Assembly: GCA_024509875.1 (NCBI GenBank)
Contig: JAMPIV010022911.1
Location: forward strand, 496,001-560,000
From: Oreohelix idahoensis
Taxonomy: Eukaryota > Mollusca > Gastropoda > Stylommatophora > Oreohelicidae
Reading direction: 5' to 3'
DNA length: 64,000 bases
The translations under genes were made by a program, and so were the position numbers. Of the stretch, positions 33,550 through 45,669 are shown piece after piece. The notes under the pieces are model-generated. The model saw nothing but the letters and a program-made list of their open reading frames with translations. It did no database searches and was not told the DNA's origin. Numbering within the stretch: position 1 is the stretch's first letter; each line of letters opens with the position of its first letter.

Positions 33550-35504
33550 AGCAGTGGTACTTGTAGAAATGTGTTTTACATGATGAGGTTGTCTGGTAGT
33601 AGTTGTCCTTGTAGAAATGTGTTTTACATGATGAGATTATCTGTTAGAAGTGGTCCTTGTAGAAATGTGTTTTACATAATGAGGTTGTCTGGTAGTAGTG
33701 GTCCTTGTAGAAATGTCTTTTATATGATGAGGTTGTCTGGTAGTAGTGGTCCTTGCAAAAATGTGTTTTACGTGATGAGGTTGTCTGGTAGTAGTGGTCC
33801 TTGTAGAAATGTGTTTTGCATGATGAGGTAGTCTAGTAGCAGTGGTCCTTGTAGAAATATGTTTTACATGATGAGGTTGTTTTGTTGTAGTGGTCCTTGT
33901 AGAAATGTGTTTTACATGATCATGTTGTCTAGTAGCAATGGTCCTTGTAGAAATGTGTTTTACATGATGAGGTTGTTTTGTTGTAGTGGTCCTTGTAGAA
34001 ATGTGTTTTACATGATGAGGTTGTCTGGTAGTAGTGGTCCTTGTATAAATGTGTTTTACATGATGAGATTGTATTGCAGAAGTGGTCCTTGTGGACATGT
34101 GTTTTACATGATGAAGTTGCCTGGTAGTAGTGGTCCTTGGAGAAATGTGTTTTACATGATGAGGTTGTCGAGAAGCAGGTGTCCATGTAGAAATGAATTT
34201 TACTTGATGAAGTTGTCTTGTAGCAGTGGTTCTTGTAGAAATGTGTTTTACATGATGGAGTTGCCTGGAAGTAGTGGTCCTTGTAGAAATGTGTTTTGCA
34301 AGATGAGATTGTCTGGTAGAAGTGGTCCTTGTGGACATGTGTTTTACATGATGAAGTTGTCTGGTAGTAGTAGTCCTTGCAGAACTGTGTTTTATATGAT
34401 GAGGCTGTCTGGTAATAGTGGGCCTTGTAGAAATGTGTTTTACATGATGATGTTACCTGGTAGTTGAGGTCCTTGTAGAAATCTGTTTTACTTGATGAGA
34501 TTGTATGGTAGCAGTGGTACTTGTAGAAATGTGTTTTACATGATGATATTATCTGGTAGTAGTTGTCTTTATAGAAATGTGTTTTTCATGATGAGGTTGT
34601 CTTGTAGTAGTGGTCCTTGTAGAAATGTGTTTTACATGATGAGGTTGTATGGCAGTAGTGGTCCTTGTAGAAATGTGTTTTACATGATGAGGCTGTTAGT
34701 AGTAGTGGTCATTGTCGAAATGTATTTTACATGATGAGGTTGTCTGGTAGCAGTGGTCTTTGTAGAAATGTGTTTTACATGATGAGGTTGTCTGGTAGTA
34801 GTAGTCCTTGTAGAAATGTGTTTTACATGATGAGGTTGTTTTGTAGAAGTGGTCCTTGTAGAAATGTGGTTTGCATGATGAGGTTGTCTGGTAGTAGTAG
34901 TCCTTGTAGAAATGTGGTTTGCATGATGAGGTTTTCTGGTAGTAGTAGTCATTGTAGAAATGTGGTCTGCATGATGAGGTTGTCCGGTAGTAGTAGTCCT
35001 TGTAGAAATGTGGTTTGCATGATGAGGTTATCTAGTAGTAGTGGTTCTTGTAGAAATGTGTTTTACATGATGTGGTTGTCTGGTAGTAGTGGTCCTTGCA
35101 GAAATGTGTTTTACATGATGAGGTTGTCTGGTAGTAGTGGTCCTCGTAGAAATGTGTTTTACGTGATGAGGTTGTCTAGTAGCAGTTGTCCTTGTAGAAA
35201 TGTGTTTTTGTGATGAGGTTGTTTTGTAGCAGTTGTCCTTGTAGGAATGTATTTTTGTGATGAGGTTGTCTTGTAGCAGTTGTCCTTGTAGAAATGTGTT
35301 TTACGTGATGAGGTTGTCTTGTAGCAGTGGTCCTTGTAGAAATGTGTTTTACATAATGAGGTTGTCTGGTAGTAGTGGTCCTTGTAGAAATGTGTTTTAC
35401 TTGATGAGGTTGTCTAGTGGTCCTTGTAGAAATGTGTTTTACATGATGAGGTTGTCTGGTAGTAGTGTTCCTTGTAGAAATGTGTTTTACATGATGAGGT
35501 TGTC
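33550..35504 (+). repeat. 48-bp minisatellite, unit B copy (about 41 units)
   Basis: Same unit order as 20159-22257 apart from the gain of one unit near 33660 and loss of about four near 35150. The unchanged order of sequence variants shows that it was copied as a block. Confidence 0.95.
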
Positions 35505-37592
35505 ACCCTATTCATGACCCCATTCACATTCAACGAAATGTCTGTATGTACAGCAGTCCAATTCTTTGTTAGATTTTTCAAAGACCCACTGGGAACTATA
35601 AGTCATGTGACCTAGATTATTGCTAACAAATACGGAGTCCACACGAGACATGTGATTATACAGGATAAGTGTAATGTCATTTGTTAATTTTAATTTGTTC
35701 TTCGTGTTATCCAATTACTTTAAATGAAACAAACGTCACAATACAGCGACTTACCTGTTATTTTATGACATAAAATGAAGTTTCATATTAACACTACAGC
35801 GCAAAGGGGAGATCATGTGACATCGTGGCGGGCAATCATTTGTGTCCTCTCTTGTAGCGTTGAGTTTATTGGTCATTTTAGAATTGTGTTTCTTTTGTTT
35901 TCATTCTGGGAATATAAAATTCAACTTATGTGTCACATGGTCGTTCTTGCTTCCTTGTTTTGACACGTGGTTTAGGAATATCCAATAGACATTACATGCT
36001 GATAATACAATTAAAAAATCATCCTGTAGAAATATTATATCCCATACTGTGATCACGTGATCGTCCTTGAAATTTTATAGCCGCAGTGCCGCTTGGGTCA
36101 TGGCTCTCAAGTGACATATTTTCTCTTAACTACTCGGCCAGAGCTTTGAACTTAACCCATTTCGATAAGGGGCATCACTAAAATGGTTATTTTCACCTGA
36201 TGTTGTAAAAGTCTCTGCTCTCATAATCTTTGAGGGCATCTCCATTTGGTGCGATCGGCATCTCCGTCCTCCCAGAATCCTGGACTAATCTCTTCATGTC
36301 TCTCATGTACACATCTTTCAAACTTTAGCTGTGTTTGTCTTTTTTTTTCTAAATTGGGGGGAATATGTGGATGTGGGCAAGATTAAGCTTGAGTTCAATA
36401 TTAAGTTTAATACAGTTGAGAGATATTTAGCACTTTGTTGAAACACATAGACGATTTTATAATGGAAGTCACAGAAATGATTGTTAGTTACCTCCCTTGG
36501 ATTGCTTGGCCGGTTACATTTTACAAAATCGGCAAGTATCGATTCCATACGCATTGGAGAAAAATAAAGAAAAAAAAAGGGGGGGGGGAGCAATAGTCAG
36601 TATCCACATACACAATAAGCATGTAAAGTTATTTACTAACTTTCTGTATTCACTACACAACAAGACATTGACTTTGGAAACTCTTATCAAATTTCCACTA
36701 CCATATCATTGCTATTTCCCTCATATTGAACCGTTAAGATACACATATTCGTTTATCTAAGGGACGTAATTTTTATTACAAGGGGAGTAATATTTTCCTT
36801 AAAGCAAGTTATAACTTTAGACACATTATGTATTTACTTTATATAACTTTGTTTGTAGCACATTTGTAGCAAAAAATAAGTTACAACGTAGTTCAAACTA
36901 AGACAAAAAATGATTCTGTCATTTGTCATTGTTATATAAATATGCAGTTATATTTTATATGAGATAAATAACTTCACTTTAGGCTTAATACAAGTTAGTA
37001 AAGATGTATAACCCGAGTTTCTTTCAATGAACAATACAGTTTACAGAGACTTTTTTCTATTTTTGACCGGCACAAAGTGCTGCCTAAACTAATGTTGAGA
37101 CGATGGAATTGACAAGTCCCCTTGTGTGCCCGAAAAGACCATAAGTCCCTACCAACTTTCTCCACCAAACATTATAACATGAGGTGACAAGAGGATCTTT
37201 CATTGCATAGTGACGAATGGGCATTACAATATAGCAAGCCAACCCATTTATACCGGGTCTCAACTCACACATTTAGTCTCATTGTATGGCTCTGAAACAT
37301 AAAGAACAACGAAGACATTATAATCCGCAGTGGTTAAATCACCTGTAATCGTACGTTACCACTGAAGTAGCCTTTACTGCATCGAGTTATAGACTAACCA
37401 TAAATCCTAATGCATTGTCCCTACACGTCATCATGGTCACGTTTTGTGCAACGTTGTTCAAATAATATCAGTTCTATCAATTCTCCACAGCTTTAAAAGA
37501 AGAGTTTGTGACGAGTCCACAAAGCCTGGAAGCCAGTTAATAGTGTTGCTAGGTATTCGTTTCATGAATTAATTATGCTAAGCCTTTTGCAG
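35505..37592. other. Unit B copy of 22258-24350: LINE scrap and dispersed repeat, no gene
   Basis: Contains the minus-strand LINE C-terminal scrap (about 36192-36335) and the dispersed repeat (about 36620-37350), with only scattered substitutions relative to unit A. Confidence 0.7.
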
Positions 37593-40500
37593 TTCCAAAT
37601 GATTTGGAGAGAGCCCACTGACCATCTCAACAACTGTTACTTTTGCATGGTCCCTCCAATTGGGAAAGGCATACCAAAGAAGAAAAAATGGACTCTGGAA
37701 TATCCAAACATCCCCTCTGCAATACGTCCGGTACCACATGGCGATGACCTACCAGTTCCCACAGTGCCAGAATCATTTTCAGCTGCTTCCACTGATGAAG
37801 AAGAGGACATTGTTGGTCCTGAACCATCAACCTCAAGCGACCAAGATTTTGAGCAAACGACATCCACTAAACCACACTTAATAACCCAAGGTGAACTAAA
37901 TGATCTTGTAAGAGATCTGAATTTACCGAAGAACAAGGCGGAGCTTTTGGGTTCCAGATTGCAATAGTAGAATCTCCTGGCAGAAGACGTTAAAATGTCT
38001 GTGTATAGGAACCGCGAGAAGCCGCTTATTACATTCTTTTTCAAAAAGGGTGACCTTCCTGTGTGCCACAACATTTCTGGTTTAATGGCAGCCCTCAAGA
38101 TAAATTACTTACTGGAAGAGTGGAGGCTTTTCATTGATTCATCCAAGACGAGTCTTAAAGCCGTTTTGTTGAATAATGGTAATGTGTTACCGTCAATTCC
38201 AGTTGGTCACGCAGTTCATATGAAAGAAACTTATGAAAACATTAAGCAGCTTTTGAAGTGTATAAACTACGATTCTCATCATTGGTCACTTTGCGGTGAC
38301 TTAAAAGTGGTCGCGCTTTTGCTTGGACTACAGGGTGGATACACCAAGTACTGTTGCTTTCTCTGTGAGTGGGATAGCCGTGCACGAAGTGACCATTACA
38401 TCAGAAGACATTGACCAATCAGGCAGTCATTGAAGCCTGGCAGTAAGAACGTTGAGAACACAGCACTTGTCGACACCAGCAATATTTTTTTGCCACCTTT
38501 GCACATTAAGCTGGGTCTCATGAAAAACTTTGTCAAGTCAATGGAGAAAACAGATGAGGCTTTCAAATACCTCATCAGAAAATTTACAAGACTGAGTGAA
38601 GCTAAAATAAGAGAGGGAGTATTTGTTGGTCCACAAATTCGAAAACTTCTTCATGATAACGAGTTTCTTTGCGTGTTGCATGGCAAGGAAAAAGCAGCAT
38701 GGCTAGCATTTAAGTCAGTGGTGGAAAATTTTCGTGGAAACAACAGATCTGATAATTACAAAGAAATTGTAGAAAATCTCCTTCTGAAATATAAGAGTCT
38801 TGGCTGCAACATGTCGTTGAAAATTCATTTTCTGGATTCTCATTTGGATTTATTTACGTCAAACTGTGGAGCGGTCAGTGATGAGGGTGGCAGAGATATG
38901 ATTAATAAATTCCCCATATCTTGTCTTTATTCTACATTTGTCTTTTACCTTTTCGTTCACTCTTTTACTTTTATTTCACATACGCTCGATTGTTAACGAA
39001 ACTCTCCCAATCATACCTTTGCCATTTCTTTTCACATTCGATTCTAATTCAGCAACGCATTTTATTGCTGTTAGCTAAGATTCTTTGATGAGAATCGAAT
39101 CGTGTTAATTCGTTCTCGACAGGGATATGAGGAAGACTATCGTCTAGCACTTTCCTCTAATCTGTTCGCCTGTAAGAAATATTCTCGGTGAGAAGATTTG
39201 AGATGAAAGACGAAGCTCGCTTAAATTGCGTTTATGACCATAGGCTGCAGTGAGTAATAGTGTGAGTCCGTACGCAACAGAGAGAGTCTGGGCGGCGGTC
39301 TCAGTGTGAGAAATTCATTTCATTTGTAGAATGAGAGAGGTAAATATGTAGATTTTCCCAAGGTGCTACATCTGGCAATTAGTCTGTTTCGGGTCTTAGA
39401 TGTAATGATTTTCCTTTCATCAGAGATATATTTATACCAGAGCAGTTTTAGACTTCATTCATTCCAGACTCCACAGTTCTCTAAACAACTAGCTCGCTTC
39501 TAGAAATCACTTTTTATTTAAGTTGTATTTCTCAGTTTGCGGTGGAGAAATAGTCATAGTAGGCTGTGTTGAGGTAAATATATTGATAGTATTTGTGAGT
39601 GATTTAAGTGGTAAATCGCCCAGTGTATCTTCACTAGATTTCTGCGTAGGGTGATTACATGTTAAGTTAGTTATATTTTCTCTAGTTACTGCGTTACAGT
39701 GGATTGCAAATAACTTATAATTTCTAGCTAAACTCATTCAGCTATTAATAAATTTAATTAAACTCTAGTAACCAGTCAGATAATATTCTAACTAACTAAT
39801 TAATGCACTGATTCATCATTGAGTATTGACAAAATATGTACGTATTTCCAATTCATGATGAGTGATTTTTTTTTTTTTTGTAATGGCTATAATTTATTTC
39901 ACGGGAGTTTTAAACGATGAGACAAGCTCTAAGCTTATAGTTTCTGATTTAAATTAAATAACCGTAGTGTATATATATGTTATTGTACGCGAGGTAAACA
40001 TAGGATATGTGTATAATATTATGTATTCTATAAGTTTATCTTTATACAGTATTCTGGGGGAAGCCCAACCTCTACCAGCGGTGTAGTACATATGAGTATA
40101 ATCTGAGCAGAACACATTTGTGTCCTTAAATACGTGGGTTTACAAGTTAAAACCTGTCTGGCATTGCGTTTGCATCCAGAAACGACAGAGTACCCATTTC
40201 ACGAACTTTAAGACTAAATGAAGTAACTGGGCTTATCGAGCCAGATTAAATTCTTCCTAAAATCTCTAGTACACGCAGCCCTGTGGCAAACTATATTACC
40301 ATCAGTAACAGTTTTTCCGACAATTTTGACTAATTGTGGTGTGACCAAGAACATATATATTTGAAAGAAGTTACCAACCTGTCATTTCCTAAGTACGGGA
40401 AACCTCGTGATTCTGACACTGTGAGCCCGTTTAAGATTTCTTACCTGAACTGATTCAAGTGGCACTAACAGTAATCTGGAAAATATAGTTAAAGTGAACG

Positions 40501-41521
40501 CTCCCCGGAACATTGGATGAAACCTCATCTGCAGAGCTGGGATTCACTTTATCCAAAGAATACAGATTTACGTTACGGTGTGTGTGTCCTATAGTTTGCG
40601 CTAGATGGCGAACACCAGCAAGATTGTAGGTACGAAAGTACGACAGGGGCCCCTGCCTAATGAACAGAGTGAAAGCGGAACAAGTGATTTTTTCAATTTT
40701 GTATTTATGCACCCACTTTGTAATTTCTTTATGCAAGTTTGTTGCTAATGCTATTTTCCTCTTAGAATAGATTAACGTATCAACTTTGTTCTTAACTTTA
40801 GAGGGAAATCTTAAACTATAGCGCATAAATCCGGGACTCTTTGGGCTATCACTTTTCTTCTAACAGGTTCGTGGGCTATACACTGAGGGAAAAGATTATA
40901 CTTATGGGTTTATTATTCTTGTAGTAATCCATTTACTTATGTGTATTGTTATGTACTTGATATATCAATTTATGTGTTGTGGTAAGTTTTCTTATGATAC
41001 ATAAAATTTACAGAAACGTATTCAAGTGTGTCGGTCAGCTTGTTCCCAAAATATCTATATTTCCATTGTCATAGTTTCACATCTGTGCTTCTACTGTCGT
41101 CACTTAAGTGTGTGTGTATGGGAGTGGTAGATATATAATAATATATCTTCTAATAGACTGTCTGACAAATCTAAATCTGTAGGCTGACCGAGCGAAGCTT
41201 CTCGAGTGTCAGAGACAGACTCTATTATTTTTTCACCATCTCACTCGTGAAATCTATTTCTATTTATCATCTCCCACTGAGCTATCACCTGTTCTATTTC
41301 TATTCAGAAGGGACCAAATCTAAGTCTTAATTCACCTATCGAAAATCTACGACAATGAGCATGGTGAACGATTTCACCAGGACATTGCTGCTATGGAGAC
41401 AAGGTATCAAGGCAATTGGAGCCCTTCAATGTTTGCTGATTACTGTTGGACTGTGATAAGAGACACTTCATCGATTGACTACAAGAAGCAAGCAAAGAGA
41501 GCTCGAACAGCGACTGAATAA
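37593..41521 (+). pseudogene. Conserved uncharacterised repeat-associated gene, unit B copy
   Basis: Same frame, family phrases and solo-LTR interruption as 24351-28277. It keeps the TAG TAG pair (37965-37970) and the TGA (about 38412), but reads GAG where unit A has TAG (38556-38558). It is therefore the less decayed copy and shares the older damage. The frame resumes at 41360 after the solo LTR and ends at TAA 41519-41521. The shared stops show that the gene was already dead before the duplication. Confidence 0.8.
38886..41354 (+). mobile_element. Solo LTR, unit B copy
   Basis: Same insertion as 25644-28110, with ATGAG on both sides (38881-38885, 41355-41359). Identical flanks in both units show one insertion that was later duplicated. 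Confidence 0.88.
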
Positions 41522-41882
41522 TGACGGAATTGGTTCAAATGTGCCTTTATAAAACATGATATGTGAACTTTAAATAATGTTTTTTTTTCAATCATTTTAT
41601 GTTGAAATATCAATTAATTGTGTATGTAACCACAATTTTTATAATGCTAAAGTAGAAAGACTAGCGGTTCACCCCAGAGAATTAAACAAGCATACATTAT
41701 GTGTATTACTGTAATGTAAATTCATCATTAAAAAAAGCCAGATCCAATTGGTGAATTTCATTATGATATTTGAAATCAGCATGTCAAAATCAATAAGAAA
41801 TGGTGTATTTAATTTCTGGTACAAATAACTTTTGAAAATTTGTTGACTAGTGTAATCGTTTGTAAAGGAAATAGATGCCCAA

Positions 41883-42590
41883 AAATCAGTCAGACACAAA
41901 AATAGAGATTGACCACAACAAAAATGATAGACTCAAAGATAGAGCTAGACCCAAACAATAGAGGCACACACAACAAAATTTAGGAAGACACACACAAAAA
42001 TAGATATAAAAATTGATTGACCCAAACAAAACAGACAGACTCAAAGAATAGAGGCGAACCCAAAAATAGAAACTGACCCAAAAATAGAGGCAAACAACAA
42101 TAATGGTAGACCGAAAATATAGAGATAGACACAAAAATAGAGGCAGATATAAAAATAGAGACAGATATAAAAAAAAGAGGTAGACCCAAAAATAGAAGAA
42201 GACCCAAAAAAGAGAGAGGCAGACACAAAAATAGAGGCAGATACAAAAATAGAGGCAAACCAAAAACACAGAGGTAGACACTAAAATATACGCAGACCAA
42301 AAAAACAGAGGGAGACACAAAAACAAAGGCAGACCAAAATCACAAAGGCAGACACAAAAATAGAGGCAGATTAAAAAAAACCGATGGCAGACATAAAAAT
42401 AGAGGCAGACCAAAATAAAATAGAGGCAGACACACAAATAGAGGCAGACCAAAAAGAACAGAATCAGACACAAAAATAGAGGCAGATATAAAAAATGGAG
42501 GCAGAAATTAAAAAAATAGATGAAGACCCAAATAAAAATAGACGCAGACTCAAAACAACAGAGGGAAACACACACGATAGAGACAGACGG
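41883..42590 (-). repeat. Degenerate purine-rich tandem repeat, unit B copy
   Basis: Copy of 28640-29340. A single-base change removes one stop on the minus strand, so a 229-codon Leu/Phe-rich frame opens here but not in unit A. This shows how little those frames mean. Confidence 0.88.
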
Positions 42591-43485
42591 AAAACATTTG
42601 GAGAATAGAATTTATATATACAAGAAAGATAAAGAAAATTTGATACGCGTTGTAACAGCTGGGGCATAAGACTGTAAGACAGAGAAGAAGATAAGTGAAT
42701 GGGGAAGTCTCACCATCATGGTTTATATTTTTGACGAGGTCGTCATTCATATACCGTCTCTCACATGTTATATTCGTTTTATGAAATTATCTTGCGTAAA
42801 AGAAATAGAGGCAGACACAGTCACATAGTTATAGGATCGATCTCGTCTCCTCTCCGGCAGTATTCAGTTACATTTGTTGTGAGTACTGATTACGTGAATA
42901 TTCCGTGGTCGGTACATTTCTTTCTCAGCTATCAAGAAGATATTTGGTATTTTCATATCTTTGAACACTCCCTTCGGTGAAAATTTGCCATGTTGCTTTA
43001 ATCTTTTCGGCTTTGTTAAGATTAGGCACAAGTAAAAAACCAAGACGGTCAGTTTCGTATTGGGACCGAGTGTTGAGTTTACCTAAGGCATGCAAGGCGA
43101 TACATCATCCGTCTGCGGACATATTACAGACATGCACCTGGAAGATGGAATGTTGTAATAAGCTTCCAGAAGAATTAGTACGAAAATATTACTTGAGATA
43201 AAAGTAAGAAGTTATTTGTAATCACTGACGAGAATATTCGGAAATCTCACTTCTGTATTTGGAAGACATGACCTTTGCATTAACGCACAGAAATGTCCTA
43301 GATGAAATAGTTTGAATTACCCAGCTAAAATACACAGTTGACGGCAGATACTAGAGTTAACATTTTCTCAGCCTTATGCAGCATTGTTTTCGCTTTTCTG
43401 AATATCGTGTGAAAATACCTTAAGGTAGAAGCGTCATTATCCTTCTACCTACAACTCTGCCAAGAGTAATCTTGTGCGAAGGTAG

Positions 43486-43770
43486 ACACACACACACAAA
43501 CTAAGTAGAGGCAGACACACAAAAATGGAGGCAGACACACACACGAATCAGACAACACAAAAATAGAAGGTGATCCCCAAAAATACATTGAGAATAGAAC
43601 TTGAGATATATACAAGAAAGATGAAAGAAACATGACACGAATTGTAACAGCTGGGGCAGAAGTCTGTAAGACAGAGAAGAAGATTAGTGAAGGCGAAATT
43701 CTAACCCTCATGGTTTATATTTTTGATGAGGTAACACATATACCGTCTCTCACGTGATATATCCCGAGTG
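43486..43770. repeat. Second, diverged block of the purine-rich repeat and its 190-bp flank
   Basis: Has (ac)n and agaggcagacacac motifs, then sequence around gtaacagctggggcagaagtc that parallels 29345-29535, with about 20% differences. It presumably lay directly after the 30243-equivalent site before the LINE-associated duplication. Confidence 0.75.
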
Positions 43771-44130
43771 TTTTATGATTTTCAGCCTTTATCTTCTGTG
43801 ATCAATTAGCTCTAGTGATCTGAAAACAGTAACACGTTCATCGCGCCCGATACAGAGCGCCTTATCCCACAAATCTTCTCCTATTCATCAAATGATACAG
43901 ACCATAACTGCAAATAAAAGCAAACTAAATGTAGAATAAACGTAGACGTAGAGCAGAAAATGAACATATTAAACTTCATGTACAATGTCAGTTTATCATT
44001 GAACTAAATAGGAAACCTGTATTGTTTATAAACAAAATAATCAACGGGTATTGTCAAACTTACCACATTTGACAACACATGTAAATAAATCTTGAGCTTT
44101 GTCAATGTTTTGTTTTATTGTAATAATAAT
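43771..44130. other. No recognisable feature
   Basis: AT-rich sequence leading to an (AAT)n tract (44131-44151) that forms the 3' tail of the following LINE fragment. Confidence 0.4.
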
Positions 44131-44560
44131 ATAATAATAATAATAATAATAGCCCCTTCAGTCATAACTGACGGTCGGAATGCGCCTGTGAGGTGACATC
44201 CCTCGCTGTTCTTTCACTGGGGTCCCTTTCGACATTCGCTCTTCTTTTCTGCTTGCCATAAGTGCTTCTTTTCGCCTAATCTGAAGTGGCGCGGCGGAGA
44301 GCATCGCCACATTGTGCGATCGGCAGCTTCATCCTCCCAGGTTGCCGAATTTATGTCCAGTACCCTCATGTCTCTTGTACACATATTTGAACCTCAGCTG
44401 CGATCGCCCAACGGTTCTTTCGCCATCTGCCAGTTGTCCGTTAAAGATATCTTTTGGAACGCAGACCTTCTTCCATGCGCTGTCTAAGCAGTGTATAAAT
44501 GCTTTGAAGGCCAGCAAGAGACAACAACTTGACATTTGTTTCTTTTTCCTTCCATGAAAT
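44131..44560 (-). pseudogene. LINE C-terminus and 3' end with (ATT)n tail
   Basis: On the minus strand, in two frames, [20 protein letters not shown] is followed by [10 protein letters not shown]. The other frame then carries [20 protein letters not shown]. This is the C-terminal region of a LINE group in which G-x-R-x-x-G-R-P-x-L-R-(Y/F)-K-D-V-x-K-R-D precedes W-E-D-x-A-A-D-R. The minus-strand 3' side ends in (ATT)n at 44131-44151, a simple-repeat tail expected for a LINE 3' end. Frameshifts and truncation make it a relic of about 140 codons. Confidence 0.6.
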
Positions 44561-44629
44561 ACTAAGGATGTGGCATAGAGACCGTAGATGTACGGTATAG
44601 AGCCTTCTTTCTTGCACAGAGTAGATTGT

Positions 44630-44755
<126 letters not shown>

Positions 44756-44864
44756 GAGTGTGTCGGTGTATGTTCAAATGTAGGACATTTTCTCAAAACC
44801 CACAGTAAGACTAATAAAATGGGGGCGGGGGGGGGGGGGGAATAGATAGTTATTTTGGACACTC

Positions 44865-44925
44865 AAGAAGCGATACACAGTTCCATTAAAGATCATTAAC
44901 TTAATAAAGAAAACACGAAGACATG
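44865..44925 (+). pseudogene. Short LINE reverse transcriptase scrap
   Basis: KRYTVPLKIINLIKKT resembles Y-x-V-P-L-K-I-x-x-L-x-K-x-x-Y-E, the segment following motif A in the LINE remnant at 50711-50770. Only about 18 codons. Confidence 0.4.
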
Positions 44926-45367
44926 ACTGTTGGCGTTCGTTTGGTGGTGTGAATCAACTTTGATAGCTTGATTTTTATCGAGGTTTTTGAACCACGTCTC
45001 ATCCCCTACTGCATTATTAAAATAATAACAGGTGCGCGAGAGGATGACGTATGAACGTTACTAGGTATGACAATGACTATGAAGAATAGAGTTACTCTGC
45101 GTTTAGCCGTTGTGCGAATAGAAAGTGTTTCTAACCAAGTGTGGCATAACCACTTGTTATTACTTCTGTGTGTTCCAGAGAGTCAAAGTGTTTTAAGGTA
45201 GGATCGATTCTAATTATGACGTAGTAACCATGTGTGGATTTGTGTTCGGCGCAAAATATAAGTGTATGCTCCAAAAAAAAATGGACAGCGCTTGTACCAA
45301 TGAATATTTATATATAAAATCTGTAGCTTATGGAAAAACTGTACGTTATATCATACACCACAAATTG

Positions 45368-45477
<110 letters not shown>

Positions 45478-45590
45478 AATGACCTAAGGATTATTAGAGA
45501 CACAGTACACGTTAATGTGACAGTATTCTTGGGCATACCACGGCTGAATTATATTACAACAGAAGTAAATGTTCTTCATAATTCAGTAGC

Positions 45591-45665
45591 AGTCGGAGTG
45601 GCTAAGAGGTAAGAAATAAACCTCTAATTCTAAAGGTACCGGGTTCGCTCCCAGTACAGGGAATA
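45591..45665 (+). mobile_element. tRNA-derived SINE head
   Basis: A box tggctaagagg (45599-45609) and B box ggttcgctccc (45642-45652) at tRNA spacing, inside a sequence with a T-arm-like gggttcgctccc. The acceptor arms do not pair and there is no proper 3' end, so it is a SINE promoter rather than a tRNA gene. The downstream body and end of the element are not clear. Confidence 0.65.
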
Positions 45666-45669
45666 TAAA

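Larger units (their letters stand above)
32953..43485 (+). repeat. Unit B of the 10.6-kb tandem segmental duplication
   Basis: Matches 19536-30243 from atattagacataatc to ggtag. The first five bases (atatt) are shared with the LINE edge, a possible microhomology. Unit B has one extra minisatellite unit near its start and lacks about four units present at 21715-21910 in unit A. It lacks the in-frame TAG found at 25314 in unit A. Confidence 0.95.
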
